From CAVYEM01 sp963767635 (GTDB lineage: Bacteria; Vulcanimicrobiota; Vulcanimicrobiia; Vulcanimicrobiales; Vulcanimicrobiaceae): a DNA stretch of 64,000 nucleotides. The stretch spans positions 1,550,001 to 1,614,000 of the forward strand of contig CAVYEM010000001.1 in the NCBI GenBank assembly GCA_963767635.1. Direction: 5' to 3'. A model generated the notes under the pieces. It did not search any database. It was not told the origin of the DNA and saw only the letters and a list, made by a program, of their open reading frames with translations. Within the stretch, counting starts at the first letter, position 1. Every line of letters begins with the position of its first letter. Positions 32,124 to 41,805 of this stretch are shown here, piece after piece. The position numbers were made by a program, and so were the translations under genes.

Positions 32124-33408
32124 TATCTGCCGGCAACCGCCGCGACGGCCCGCGGGTCGGTGATGCGCCCGGTGAGCGCGGATGCCGCGCAGGTTGCGGG
32201 CGAGGCCAGATACACTTGCGCTTTGGGCGATCCCATGCGTCCGACGTAATTGCGGTTGGTGGTCGATATGCAGCGCTCCCCGTCCCCGAGCGTGCCCATG
32301 TGGCCGCCGAAGCAGGCGCCGCAACCCGGCGTGTTCACCGCGCATCCGGCGGCAGCAAGTTTCGTAAGAATACCTTCCTGCGCCGCCTGCATCCACACTT
32401 TTTGCGATCCCGGATTGACGATCACACGCAGCGTCGAAGCGATCTTCTTACCGTCCAGAATCTCGGCGACGATGCGCAAATCCTCGATGTAGCCGTTCGT
32501 GCACGATCCGATGAAGACTTGGTCGACCGGAATCGTTTCGTTGGTGACCTCGGAAATGCCGTGCACGTTGTCCGGCGTATGCGGGCACGCAACCTGCGGC
32601 TCCAGCGCGCCGGCGTCGATTTCTACGACGCGCTCGTACCGCGCGTCGTCATCGGATTTTTCAACGATGAAGTCGCGCGTCGTGCGCTCTTTGACGTACG
32701 CCAGCACTTTGGCGTCGGCGTGGAAGATTCCGTTCTTGGCGCCCGCCTCAATCGCCATGTTCGCCATCGTGATGCGCCCGGTAATCGAAAGGTTGTCGAC
32801 CGTCGTGCCGTGATACTCCAGCGCGCGATACGTTGCGCCGTCGATGCCCAGCGTGGCCACCGTTTTGAGCATGAGATCCTTAGCCACCACCATCTCGCCG
32901 ACTGCCCGTTGTAGACGAGCTTGATGCTTGCGGGTACTTTGAGCCACACCTCGCCCAGGACGAATGCGGCGGCGATGTCGGTGGAACCCATGCCGGTGGC
33001 AAACGCGCCGAACGCGCCGTAGGTGCACGTGTGGGAGTCGCCGCCAACGATGAGCTCGCCCGGCGCCACCAATCCTTCTTCGGGAAGCACCACGTGCTCG
33101 ATGCCCCCGCGGCCGACGTCGTAAAAGTGCGTGATCTCTTGTTCGCGCGCGAAATCTTTCATCAGCTTCGCGACTTTGGCGGACTGCGCGTCTTTGGCCG
33201 GAACGAAATGATCTTCGACCAGCGCAATCTTTTCGCGATCGAACACGCGGTCGGCGCCCTTTATTCCGCGCATCACGCCGATGGCCACTGCCGCCGAAAG
33301 CTCGTTGGCGAGCACGAGATCGACCTTGGCGTTGATGATTTGGCCCGGTTCAACCGAATCCACTCCCGCGTGGCGCGCAAGAATCTTCTCGGTCAGGGTC
33401 ATGCCCAT
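32123..33408 (-). CDS. leuC: 3-isopropylmalate dehydratase large subunit, frameshifted
   Basis: The large aconitase-fold subunit (about 428 codons once corrected) that carries the Fe-S cluster. The first part ends at about SIKLVYNG; the second, in another frame, begins GEMVVAKDLMLKTVATLG and goes on to the cluster cysteines in QVFIGSCTNGYIEDLR and CGACFGGHMGTLG. One base is missing at about 32901. The N-terminus MTLTEKILARHAG and the VGGDSHTCTYGAFGAFATG motif are intact. A sequence error is likely. It is coupled to leuD. Confidence 0.92.
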
Positions 33409-33475
33409 AACAGCTCTCCCGTTCTACGAATTCAACCTGGGGTATGCAGCCTTTCGAGTCGAAGAACGCGCGACC

Positions 33476-34738
33476 ATGCAAGAACGCGAGTTCGGCTTTG
33501 CCACGCGGGCCATCCACGCGGGCACGCCGCCCGATCCCGTGACCGGTTCTCGCGTCATGCCCATCTATCAAACGGCAGCTTTCGTTTTCGGTTCGACCGA
33601 GCAGGCGGCCGAGCTCTTTCAACTGCGCAGTTACGGGCATATCTACAGCCGCATCAGCAACCCGACCGTGGCGGCATTCGAAGAGCGCATGGCCAGCTTG
33701 GAAGAGGGTTTGGGCGCGGTCGCGTTCGCAAGCGGCCTTGCCGCGCAGCTCGGCGTCGTCCTCACGCTGGCGCAAAGCGGCGATCATGTGGTCAGTTCTC
33801 AAAACGTCTATGGCGGAACCGTTACGCAGTTCAGCATCACGCTGCGCCGCATGGGCATCGAAACATCGTTTGCGCCGGTCGACGACTACGAAGCCATTCG
33901 CGATGCCATTCGACCAAACACGAAGATGCTGTTTGCAGAAACGATCGGCAATCCGTCCGGCACGCCGGCCGACGTGGATCGCTTGGCGCAAATCGCGCAC
34001 GATGCCGGCATTCCGCTGGTGGTCGACAACACGTTTGCATCGCCGGCGCTGTTCCGGCCAATTGCGCACGGTGCGGACATCGTGGTTCACTCGGCGACGA
34101 AATTTATCTCCGGCCACGGCGCGGTGATTGCCGGCGTGCTCGTCGAGTCCGGGAGGTTTGCGTGGGGCAACGGCAAGTTTCCGCTGCTCTCTGCGCCCAG
34201 TCCCGGTTATCACGACAAAGTGTTTACCGAAACGTTCGGCGAGTACGCCTTTCTGATGCGCGCGCGCGCCGAGGTGCTGCGCGACGTGGGTTCGCAGCTC
34301 GCGCCCATGGATGCGTGGCTGCTGCTGCTGGGATTGGACACGCTGCCGCTGCGCATGAAGGCGCACGTTGAAAACGCGGCCCGCATCGTCGAGTTTTTGA
34401 AGACGCGAGAGGAAGTGGAGTGGGTCAACGCGCCGGCGATGGGTTCGATCTTCACGTTCGGCATTCGCGGCGGGCGCGAGGCCGGCCGGCGGTTCATCGA
34501 CGCGCTCGAATTGTGGAGCCATCTCGCCAACGTCGGCGACACGAAGAGTCTAGTGATCCATCCTGCCTCGACGACGCATTCGCAGCTCAGCGACGAGGAG
34601 CTGCGCAAGGCCGGTGTGCCTCCCGAAGCCATTCGGCTGTCGGTTGGGCTGGAAGACGCAGACGATCTGGTGTGGGACCTCGATAACGCGCTGCGCGCCG
34701 CCGTGGTCGTGCAGCTCGTCGAGGGGCATCGCGTGTGA
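33476..34738 (+). CDS. Cys/Met-metabolism PLP enzyme (O-acetylhomoserine sulfhydrylase type)
   Basis: A 420-residue PLP enzyme of the trans-sulfuration family, most like O-acetyl-L-homoserine aminocarboxypropyltransferase, which makes homocysteine from O-acetylhomoserine and sulfide. Seen are FATRAIHAGTPPDPVTGSRV, the YSRISNPT loop, FAETIGNPSGTPADVD and the PLP-lysine in VHSATKFISGHG. It is divergent from leuC, and the next gene begins within its stop (GTGA). Confidence 0.93.
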   Translation: MQEREFGFATRAIHAGTPPDPVTGSRVMPIYQTAAFVFGSTEQAAELFQLRSYGHIYSRISNPTVAAFEERMASLEEGLGAVAFASGLAAQLGVVLTLAQSGDHVVSSQNVYGGTVTQFSITLRRMGIETSFAPVDDYEAIRDAIRPNTKMLFAETIGNPSGTPADVDRLAQIAHDAGIPLVVDNTFASPALFRPIAHGADIVVHSATKFISGHGAVIAGVLVESGRFAWGNGKFPLLSAPSPGYHDKVFTETFGEYAFLMRARAEVLRDVGSQLAPMDAWLLLLGLDTLPLRMKAHVENAARIVEFLKTREEVEWVNAPAMGSIFTFGIRGGREAGRRFIDALELWSHLANVGDTKSLVIHPASTTHSQLSDEELRKAGVPPEAIRLSVGLEDADDLVWDLDNALRAAVVVQLVEGHRV

Positions 34739-35211
34739 TCCTCGATACCGTCGCCGCGCGCCGCGATCTGCTCGCCGCAAGCAAAACGGTCGCCATGATC
34801 GGCGCTTCGGCGAATCCGCTGCGCCCGAGCTACACCGTCTTCAGTTATTTGCGAACGCAGACGCCGCTGGTCGTTACGCCCATCAATCCGACGATCGCCG
34901 CAATCGACGGCGTTCGCGCCTATCCATCCCTTACGGCATACGCTGCACGGCACGGACCTCCCAGCATCGTCGACGTGTTTCGAAAATCCAGCGAAGTTCT
35001 GGACGTCGCGCGCGAAGCGATCGACGTCGGAGCCGCAGCGATCTGGTTTCAGTACGGCGTCATTAATGCCGAAGCGATCGACCTCGCGGACCACGCCGGT
35101 TTACGGGTCGTGGTCGATCGCTGCATCAAAGTCGAATGGGCGCGCCAAAGCGGCGGCCTGTCGACCAGCGGCATGAACAGCGGACTCATCACGAGCCGCA
35201 GACGATCGTGA
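34735..35211 (+). CDS. CoA-binding-domain protein
   Basis: A 158-residue Rossmann-fold protein of the CoA-binding family (YccU-like). The nucleotide loop VAMIGASANPLRPSYTVFSYL, the middle SIVDVFRKSSEV, and IWFQYGVINAEAI are characteristic. The function of stand-alone members is unknown, though CoA or acyl-CoA binding is shown for some. Its GTG start overlaps the PLP enzyme and its stop overlaps the luxE start. It sits between sulfur-amino-acid and acyl-activation genes, which hints at thioester chemistry. Confidence 0.88.
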   Translation: MILDTVAARRDLLAASKTVAMIGASANPLRPSYTVFSYLRTQTPLVVTPINPTIAAIDGVRAYPSLTAYAARHGPPSIVDVFRKSSEVLDVAREAIDVGAAAIWFQYGVINAEAIDLADHAGLRVVVDRCIKVEWARQSGGLSTSGMNSGLITSRRRS

Positions 35212-36359
35212 ACGACGATCGGTACCGGCGAGAAGCCGACGCGCTCGACGCGGAAATTTTGCGCTGCATCGAGCGGCGCACGGTTCCTGATTTCAACGAT
35301 CTCGCGCTGCGCGTCTTCGCGCACCAACTGCGGTACAACGCGCCGTACGCCCGCTATTGCGAGCGGCTGGGGATAGCGCTCTCGTCCCTTCCGCAATCGT
35401 GGGAAGCGATTCCCGCCATGCCAACCGCCGCCTATAAGGAAGCGGCGCTGTGCACGTTCGATGCCGCGCGGGCCGCGCTCACGTTTGTGACGAGCGGTAC
35501 TTCGTCAGGCTCAGCACAGGCTACTTCGTCAGGCTCAGCACAGGCCTACTTCGTCAAGGACGCAGGCGCACGGCACGCACTACATGGAAAGCGCCGCGCT
35601 GTACGAGGCAGCGCTGCTGGCGAGCTTTCGCGATGCCATGCTGCACGATGCGTGCGAACCGCTGCGTTATCTGCTGCTCGTAGCACATCCCGCAGAGCGC
35701 CCGCAGTCCAGTCTGGGATACATGGCGCGCTGCGTCGCGGAGCGCTTTGGGGACGGCGCGCACGCATGGTACGTGGCGGGACGATGCACTCGACGTCGAT
35801 CGCTTGATCGCCAACGCGCGCGCTGCCGGCGCGCAAGGCAAACCCGTCTGCATATTTGCGACGGCGTTCGCGCTGGTGCAGTTGCTGGACGCGTTTGGTG
35901 AGCGGCACGTGGAATCGCTACCGCTGCATCCGGGCTCGCGCGTCATGGAAACGGGCGGCTTCAAAGGACGCACCCGCAGCGTTGAACGCGCGGCACTCTA
36001 CGCGCAGCTCGCGCAAACGTTCGCGTTGCCGGAGGAACGCATCGTCGCCGAGTACGGCATGACGGAGCTGACCAGCCAGTATTACGATGCAGCCCCCGGT
36101 AAGGAGCGCGTCAAACGCGCGCCGCGCTGGATGCGCCCCCGCGTCGTGGGTTCCGGCGGTCAGACGCTGCCGCCCGGGGTCGCCGGCACGCTCGTGCACG
36201 TCGACCTTGCCAACCGATCCTCGTGCGTGGCGATTCAAACGCAAGACGTCGGCGTGGCGACGCCCGAGCGGCATCGTATTGATAGGCCGCGAAGCGCCCG
36301 CAGAACCGCGCGGGTGTTCGCTGGACGCCGAGCAACTGCGGGCCGTACAGCGCGCGTGA
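35208..36359 (+). pseudogene. LuxE-like acyl-protein synthetase, disrupted
   Basis: LuxE adenylates a carboxylate and passes it to LuxC. The gene holds the family landmarks in three frames: FNDLALRVFAHQLRYNAPYA near the start, SGTSS, GTHYMES, and EYGMTELTSQYYD near the end. A 49-bp repeat insertion at 35498-35546 breaks the frame right after SGTSS; taking it out restores SGTSSRTQAHGTHYMES. Two other one-base shifts lie near 35780 and 36268. The start GTG overlaps the CoA-binding gene, and the stop overlaps luxC (GTGA). As assembled it cannot make a full protein. Confidence 0.85.
35498..35546 (+). repeat. 49-bp REP-like insertion in luxE
   Basis: Two perfect 24-bp copies (35498-35521 and 35522-35545) plus one C, followed by a partial third copy that belongs to the original gene (TACTTCGTCA). 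The core TTCGTCAGGCTCAGCACAGG resembles TTCGACAGGCTCAGG of the array at 48.1-48.8 kb. The 49-nt length shifts the reading frame by one. Confidence 0.85.
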
Positions 36360-37583
36360 CGGCGCTGCAAGCGTTACCCGCAGGCAAGATCGTGCGCGCG
36401 ATCGCCGGCGCAGCGGAGCGCTGGAGCGACGGAGATTTTCCACCGCGCGTTCGCGCGCTGGATCGCATCTGCGAGCGAACCGGATACTCCGCACCCGTCG
36501 CCGAGTATGCGCTGGACCGGCTCTTCTTCTCCGTGACCGAAGCGCAGCTGCGCGCGACGATCGCAAGCGAGCTCGGATGCGTGGAAATCTTAGATGAATT
36601 TGCGGCACGTGCGGGACGGCCCGCGGCTCTGGCCGTGCCGATCGGGCGCGTGTGCATCATCTTCGAGCCGCACGACGATCGGCGTCGCGCTCGTTCCGGC
36701 GATCTTTGCGCTGTGCGCCAAGTGCGACGTCCTCGTGAAAGATCGCGAGGATGCGCTCATCTCCGCGTTCTTTGAAACGCTGGCGCGGGAGTTCGAAGAG
36801 TTCTCAGAGGCCGCGCGCGCACGAACGTGGGCGTCCGCCCAAAGTGAGGTGCCGGCGCTGGAAGATTTCGATGCCGTCGTCGCCTTCGGCAGCAATGAAA
36901 CGCTGCGGGCCATTGCGCGTACGGTGCGGGACCCCGAGCGGTTCATCGGTTACGGATCGCGGGCCAGCGTGGGATATTTGGGGCGAGAGTGCTTAGCACG
37001 TGAATCGACGGCCGTGTCGTTTGCGAATGGAGCGGCACGCGATGCGTTGTTGTACGAGAGCGAGGGCTGCCTTTCGCTTCACGCATTGTTCGTCGAGGAG
37101 GGAGGTGCCGTCGATCCGCAGCGTTTTTGCGCGCTGCTGGCGTCGGCCATGGAACGCGCGAGCGTCGAATTTCCGCCGGGCACACGCGACGCGTCGGTTA
37201 CTGCGCAGATCTTGCAGCAGAGAAGTCTCGCAGCGTTTCGCGCAGCCGCCGGCACCGGCGCCGTCTTTGCGAATACGGACGCGCAGTATATGCTGCTGTT
37301 CGATCCACCGCCGGGAGAGCCGCCCTCGTTCTTACCGCGAACGCTCGGCGTCATGCCGGTAAATGGGGCCTCGCAAGCGCTCTCGTATTTGCGTCGCCAT
37401 CGCTTGGCGATCGAAGGTTTCGCGCTCGGCGAAGCTCGCGCCGATTTGGTTCGCTTGGCAATCGATGCCGGCGCGGCGCGGCTGACACCGTTTGGCGAAC
37501 TGCAGCATCCGCCGCTGGGCGGCAATCACGGCGGCCGTCCGCGCATTGCGCAGTTCGTCCGGTGGATCGACAAGTCGCTATGA
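36356..37583 (+). CDS. LuxC-like acyl-CoA/acyl-enzyme reductase, frameshifted
   Basis: LuxC-family reductase that takes the acyl group from LuxE, forms a thioester on a cysteine and reduces it with NADPH to an aldehyde. The first part has SDGDFPPRVRALDRI and AVPIGRVCII. Near 36662 the frame changes; then VALVPAIFALCAKCDVLVKD and the NAD(P) segment VVAFGSNETL follow, with the catalytic Cys in YESEGCLSLHALFVEEGG. About 408 residues when corrected. Starts and stops overlap luxE and the aminotransferase, so this is a coupled operon. Confidence 0.85.
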
Positions 37584-38888
37584 CGCAAGCGTTGTTGCCG
37601 CAGTTGCAAACGCCCATCCCCGGCCCGCGAACGCGCGAGTTCGCAGCCGGCTTCACTGCATTCGAATCGCGCAACGTCACGTTCATGAGCGAGCGTTTTC
37701 CCGTCTTTTGGGAGTCGGCGGCCGGCGCGAACGTCTGGGACGCCGACGCAAACCGCTACATCGATCTCACCGCGGCCTTCGGCGTTGCGAACGCGGGACA
37801 CGGCAATCCGAACGTCGCCGCGGCGATCGCGGATCAAGCTGCACGGTTGATGCACGCGATGGGCGACGTGCATCCGACGCACGTGAAGGTGCGCTTGCTG
37901 GAAAGGCTCGCGGCGATCACACCGGGCGATCTGCGCAAGACGTTTCTGGCCTCAACCGGTGCCGAAGCGGTGGAGGCCGCGCTCAAAACGGCAATGATCG
38001 CGACGGGAAAGCCGGCGTTCGCCGCATACCGCAACGCGTATCACGGTTTATCGCTCGGGACGCTGGAAATTTCCGGCATCGAGCGCTTTCGCGCGCCCTT
38101 TCTCGACGTTCTGCCGCAGCGAACCACGTTTTTGCACTATCCCGACGCTGCTTCCGGCGATGCACGCGACCGTGCCGATGCGGCGCTGCAGGAAGCTCGC
38201 GCGGCGCTCACGCGCCGCAATGACGTCGCCGCCCTCATCGTCGAGCCGATCCAAGGACGCGCCGGCTGCATCGTGCCGCCCCAAGGTTTTCTCGCCGGCC
38301 TGCGGCGAGCTGTGCACCGAGTTCGGCGTCCTGCTGGTCTTCGACGAGATCTATACCGGCTTCGGGCGAACCGGCACGCTGTTCGCATGCGAACGCGAAG
38401 GCGTCACGCCCGATATCTTGTGCATCGGGAAAGCCATGGGCAACGGTTTTCCGATTTCCGCCACGATTGCGCGCGCCAGCATCATGGATGCATGGCCGCG
38501 CTCCTCAGGCGAAGCGCTGCACACGTCGACGTATCTCGGAAACCCGATGGGATGTGCCGCCGCGCTTGCGAACATCGCGGAGATCGAGCGCGGCGGGTTG
38601 CCCGGGCGCGCCGCCGAAATGGGTGTGCTGTTGGAAAAGCATTTACGCGCATTGTGCGCGCAAGACAAAGCGGTTGCAGTCCGCGGACGCGGCTTGATGT
38701 GGGGCCTGGAGCTTCACAGTGCCCGCGATGCGAGCAGCGCCGTCATGCGCACGCTGGAGCGCGGGGTGATTCTGCTGCAAGCCGGGCCGGACGGCAATGT
38801 GTTGTCCATAACGCCGCCGCTGACGATCGCGCAGGCACAGTTGGAATGCGCGCTCGAGGTTCTCGCGGAGTGCATCACGCGTGAATGA
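37580..38888 (+). CDS. Class III aminotransferase, frameshifted
   Basis: A fold-type I omega-aminotransferase of about 435 residues, related to ornithine or 4-aminobutyrate aminotransferases, which moves an amino group to or from an aldehyde. Seen are YIDLTAAFGVANAGHG, STGAEAVEAALKTAMIATG, NAYHGLSLGTLEISG, LVFDEIYTGFGRTG and the PLP-lysine in CIGKAMGNGFP. A surplus G at about 38304 shifts the frame at GFLAGLR/ELCTEFG. The ATG overlaps the luxC stop (ATGA), suggesting that it acts on the LuxC aldehyde. Confidence 0.88.
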
Positions 38889-39924
38889 ATCGACGGGGCG
38901 CTACAAAGTCGGCATCGTCGGCAGCGGCTTCGGCGTTCGCGCGCATCTGCCGGCATTCACCGCACATCCGAAGTTCGAAGTCGTCGCGCTGGCCTCGCCC
39001 CATAACGCGCAACACGTCGCCGCGCAGCGCGGCATTGCGCATGCCTTCACCGATGTACGCGAACTGCTCCAAGGCTGCGCCGTGGACGTCGTCTCGGTCG
39101 CGGCGCCGCCGTTTACCCACCATGCCGACGTATTGGCCGCTCTCGACGCGGGCAAGCACGTCATTTGCGAGAAACCCTTTGCGCTGAACGTGCGGGAGGC
39201 CGAAGAATTGCTGGCGGCCGCCGGTCGCGCAGGCACCGCCACCGCAGTCATGCACGAATTCCGCTGGATACCGCAGCGAATCGCCATCAAAGAACTCGTG
39301 CAGAACGGGCATCTCTCGCCGCTGCGCCAAATCGAGATCGCGCAACTTTCCGGGCGCCTGCGCGCCGACGTGAAACGCGCGCGCTCGTGGTGGTTCGACA
39401 AGGCGCGCGGCGGCGGCATGGCCGGCGCGCTGCTTTCACACCTAATCGACAGCGCAACGTGGATCGCGGGCCGCACACCCGTGCGCAGCACGGGGTACGT
39501 GCGAACCGCTAACGCGCAACGGCAGGACGACAACGGCACCTTTACGAGCAGCGTCGACGACGGCTGCTTTGCGATCATCGATTACGGAGACGGCCTCGTC
39601 GCACGTGTTTCGGCCGATGCGACGGAAGCGGTGGAGTCGTTCACGCTGGCAGTGCACGCCGAGAATCGCACCGCAGTCGCGAGCGGTACGGACGTGTTCG
39701 ACGTGCGGCTCTTCAGCGTCGACGGCGATGAAACGGCCGAGCTCGAATGCAAAGCCTCAGCGTACCAGAAGCTGCAAGCCGTCGACCCGCACGTGCCGCT
39801 TATCCTGCAGCTGCTCGACGAGTTCGTCAAGCAGATCGAGATTGGAAAGAGCGCGGTGCCGACGTTCGCGCAGGCCGTCGCAACGCAGCGCGTGCTGGAG
39901 TCGATCGGATACGGCCGGACATAG
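38881..39924 (+). CDS. Gfo/Idh/MocA-family oxidoreductase
   Basis: A 347-residue NAD(P)-dependent dehydrogenase. The Rossmann part shows KVGIVGSGFGVRAHLPAF and the EKPFALNVREAEEL motif; HEFRWIPQR and the later HLIDSATWIAG contain the usual active-site region. The GTG at 38881 overlaps the aminotransferase end by 8 nt, placing it in the same operon. Family members mostly act on sugars or imines, so a link with the amine or aldehyde product is plausible but unproven. It is intact, unlike the three genes before it. Confidence 0.9.
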   Translation: MNESTGRYKVGIVGSGFGVRAHLPAFTAHPKFEVVALASPHNAQHVAAQRGIAHAFTDVRELLQGCAVDVVSVAAPPFTHHADVLAALDAGKHVICEKPFALNVREAEELLAAAGRAGTATAVMHEFRWIPQRIAIKELVQNGHLSPLRQIEIAQLSGRLRADVKRARSWWFDKARGGGMAGALLSHLIDSATWIAGRTPVRSTGYVRTANAQRQDDNGTFTSSVDDGCFAIIDYGDGLVARVSADATEAVESFTLAVHAENRTAVASGTDVFDVRLFSVDGDETAELECKASAYQKLQAVDPHVPLILQLLDEFVKQIEIGKSAVPTFAQAVATQRVLESIGYGRT

Positions 39925-39934
39925 GAGCGAACCG

Positions 39935-41805
39935 ATGAAGAGCTTGCATATCACATTTTGCGCCGCCCTTATATCGGCGGCCCTTGCCCTTTGCCCGGCG
40001 TCGTCCAGTGCGCAGGCGCCCGATGCGCGCATCGCAACGCTGCTGCGTGAGTCACGCGCCGCGCTCGGCGGATCGGCGCTGGAACGAGTGAAGATCCTGC
40101 ACCTCAACGCGACCGCAACCGTGGGCGGCCTACCCGGAACCAATGCCGCATGGCAGGAAATGGGCGGCGCGCGGTTCGCCGAGTCGTACTCGAATCCGCC
40201 GCTTTCGGGCGGCGACGGTTACGACGGGACGTCGGTATGGAATCGCGACGGCTCCGGCTTGGTATGGGTTGACGGCGGTCAAGCCGGACGCGCGCAAGAG
40301 ATCAGCGCGGCGTTTGAAAGCAATTACGCGCTGTGGGCAGCGAACCACGGCGGCGCGCTACTCGCGTGGGGCGGCACGAAATTCGCGTCCGGCCGGCACT
40401 ATGACGTGCTGGTCGTAAGAGCACCGGGCTCGGCGGTGCCGTTTCAGCTCTGGTTCGATCGCGCGAGCCACCTACCCGCGCAGTCCGTGCTGACAATCGG
40501 GCCCCGCTCCTTCACGGCGGCGTATTCGGCGTATCGCGCAGTCGATGGTTTGATGATTCCGTTTGCCACGCGAACGCTTTCCAGCGATGGTAATAGAGCC
40601 GATGTAACCGTCACTCAAGCCGTCGTGAATCCGCCCGACGGCCCAGCGCATTTGCGCAAACCCGTCTCAAACGCGCACGACTTCTCGATTGCAGCCGGTG
40701 CGGCGGAGACGACCGTGCCGATCGATCTGGCGGAAAACCACGTGTACCTCTCGGTCATGCTCAACGGCAAAGGCCCGTACCGTTTCATTTTCGACACCGG
40801 CGGCGTCAATATCGTCGACCCGGCGGTAGCTCAAGAAATCGGCGCTGCGGGGCACGGATCCATTCAAGGCGGCGGAGTAGGATCGAAGACCGAATCGCTG
40901 AGCTTCGCAAAGGTTCGTACGCTGCAGGTCGGCGATGCCACCGTTCGGGATCAACTCTTCGCCCTTGCGCCGACCCGCTTGGGTTTCGGCATGTCGGCCG
41001 GTCAGCGCGTCGATGGGCTGATCGGCTTTGAAGTACTCTCGCGTTTCGTCACGACGTTCGACTATGCGAACAGCCGTGTCGTACTGCAGCTCCCGAGCAG
41101 CACGGCGCCGCGTGCCGGGGCAGACGTCTGCATTTCGTCCTGGACGGGCAGCAGCCGCAATTTGCCTGCACCATCGACAGCATCGCTGCGCAATGCACGC
41201 TCGACACGGGGGCGCGCGATTCGATTTCACTCATGACGCCGTTCACCGCCGCGCACCCGCAGATCGTACCAAAACGGACCAGCGCGGCCGGCGTCAACGG
41301 GTTCGGCTTTGGGGGACCGGAGTTCGGTAGGCTGGGACGTTTGCAATCCCTGAGCATCGGCAGGTTCACGCTGCCCGACCTCGTGGCCGACTTCACCACC
41401 CAAACGCAAGGCGCGTTCGCCGTCCCGTTCGTCGCGGCCAACGTCGGCGGCAGCGTCTGGAAGCGCTTTACCCTCACGCTGAACTACTACGGGCAAACCA
41501 TGGTGCTCACGCCGAATGCGTCGTTCGGCGATCCCGATGCGTACGAGCGCGCCGGGCTCTTCTTGCTCAATCGCGGCGGACGGTACGTAGTACTGAACGT
41601 GCGCCCCGGCACTCCGGCAGCGCAGGCGGGCATTGCGGACGGCGACACGATTGTCAGCATTGATGGGAAACCGGCGTCGTCGATGAGTCTGCAGGCGGTA
41701 CGTCAGCTCTTTTATGGGGTGCCGGGAACGCAGTTGCACCTGCGCGTTGCATCCAAGGCCGGCATGCAGCGCGATGTAACGCTGACGCTGCGCGACTTTG
41801 TGTAA
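39935..41805 (+). CDS. Secreted retropepsin-like aspartyl protease with PDZ domain, frameshifted
   Basis: About 623 codons when corrected. It has a signal peptide (HITFCAALISAALALCPASSSA), a ~240-residue N-terminal region like LolA-type outer-membrane protein carriers, a retropepsin-like domain with FIFDTGGVNIVDP, a second D-T-G (CTLDTGARDSISL) and a C-terminal PDZ (VLNVRPGTPAAQAGIADGDTI). The frame breaks at about 41118 in a G-run; one extra G restores RLHFVLDGQQPQFACTIDS. AGGAG is 8 nt before the ATG. It is expected to process proteins in the periplasm or outside. Confidence 0.85.

Noticed and set aside
33409..33475. SAM or other sulfur-related riboswitch before the O-acetylhomoserine sulfhydrylase-type gene
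   Set aside because: Only 67 nt separate it from the divergent leuC, and no riboswitch core or terminator is visible.
35208..39924. A bioluminescence (lux) operon
   Set aside because: LuxA, LuxB and LuxD are absent; LuxC and LuxE families also occur in non-luminous pathways.
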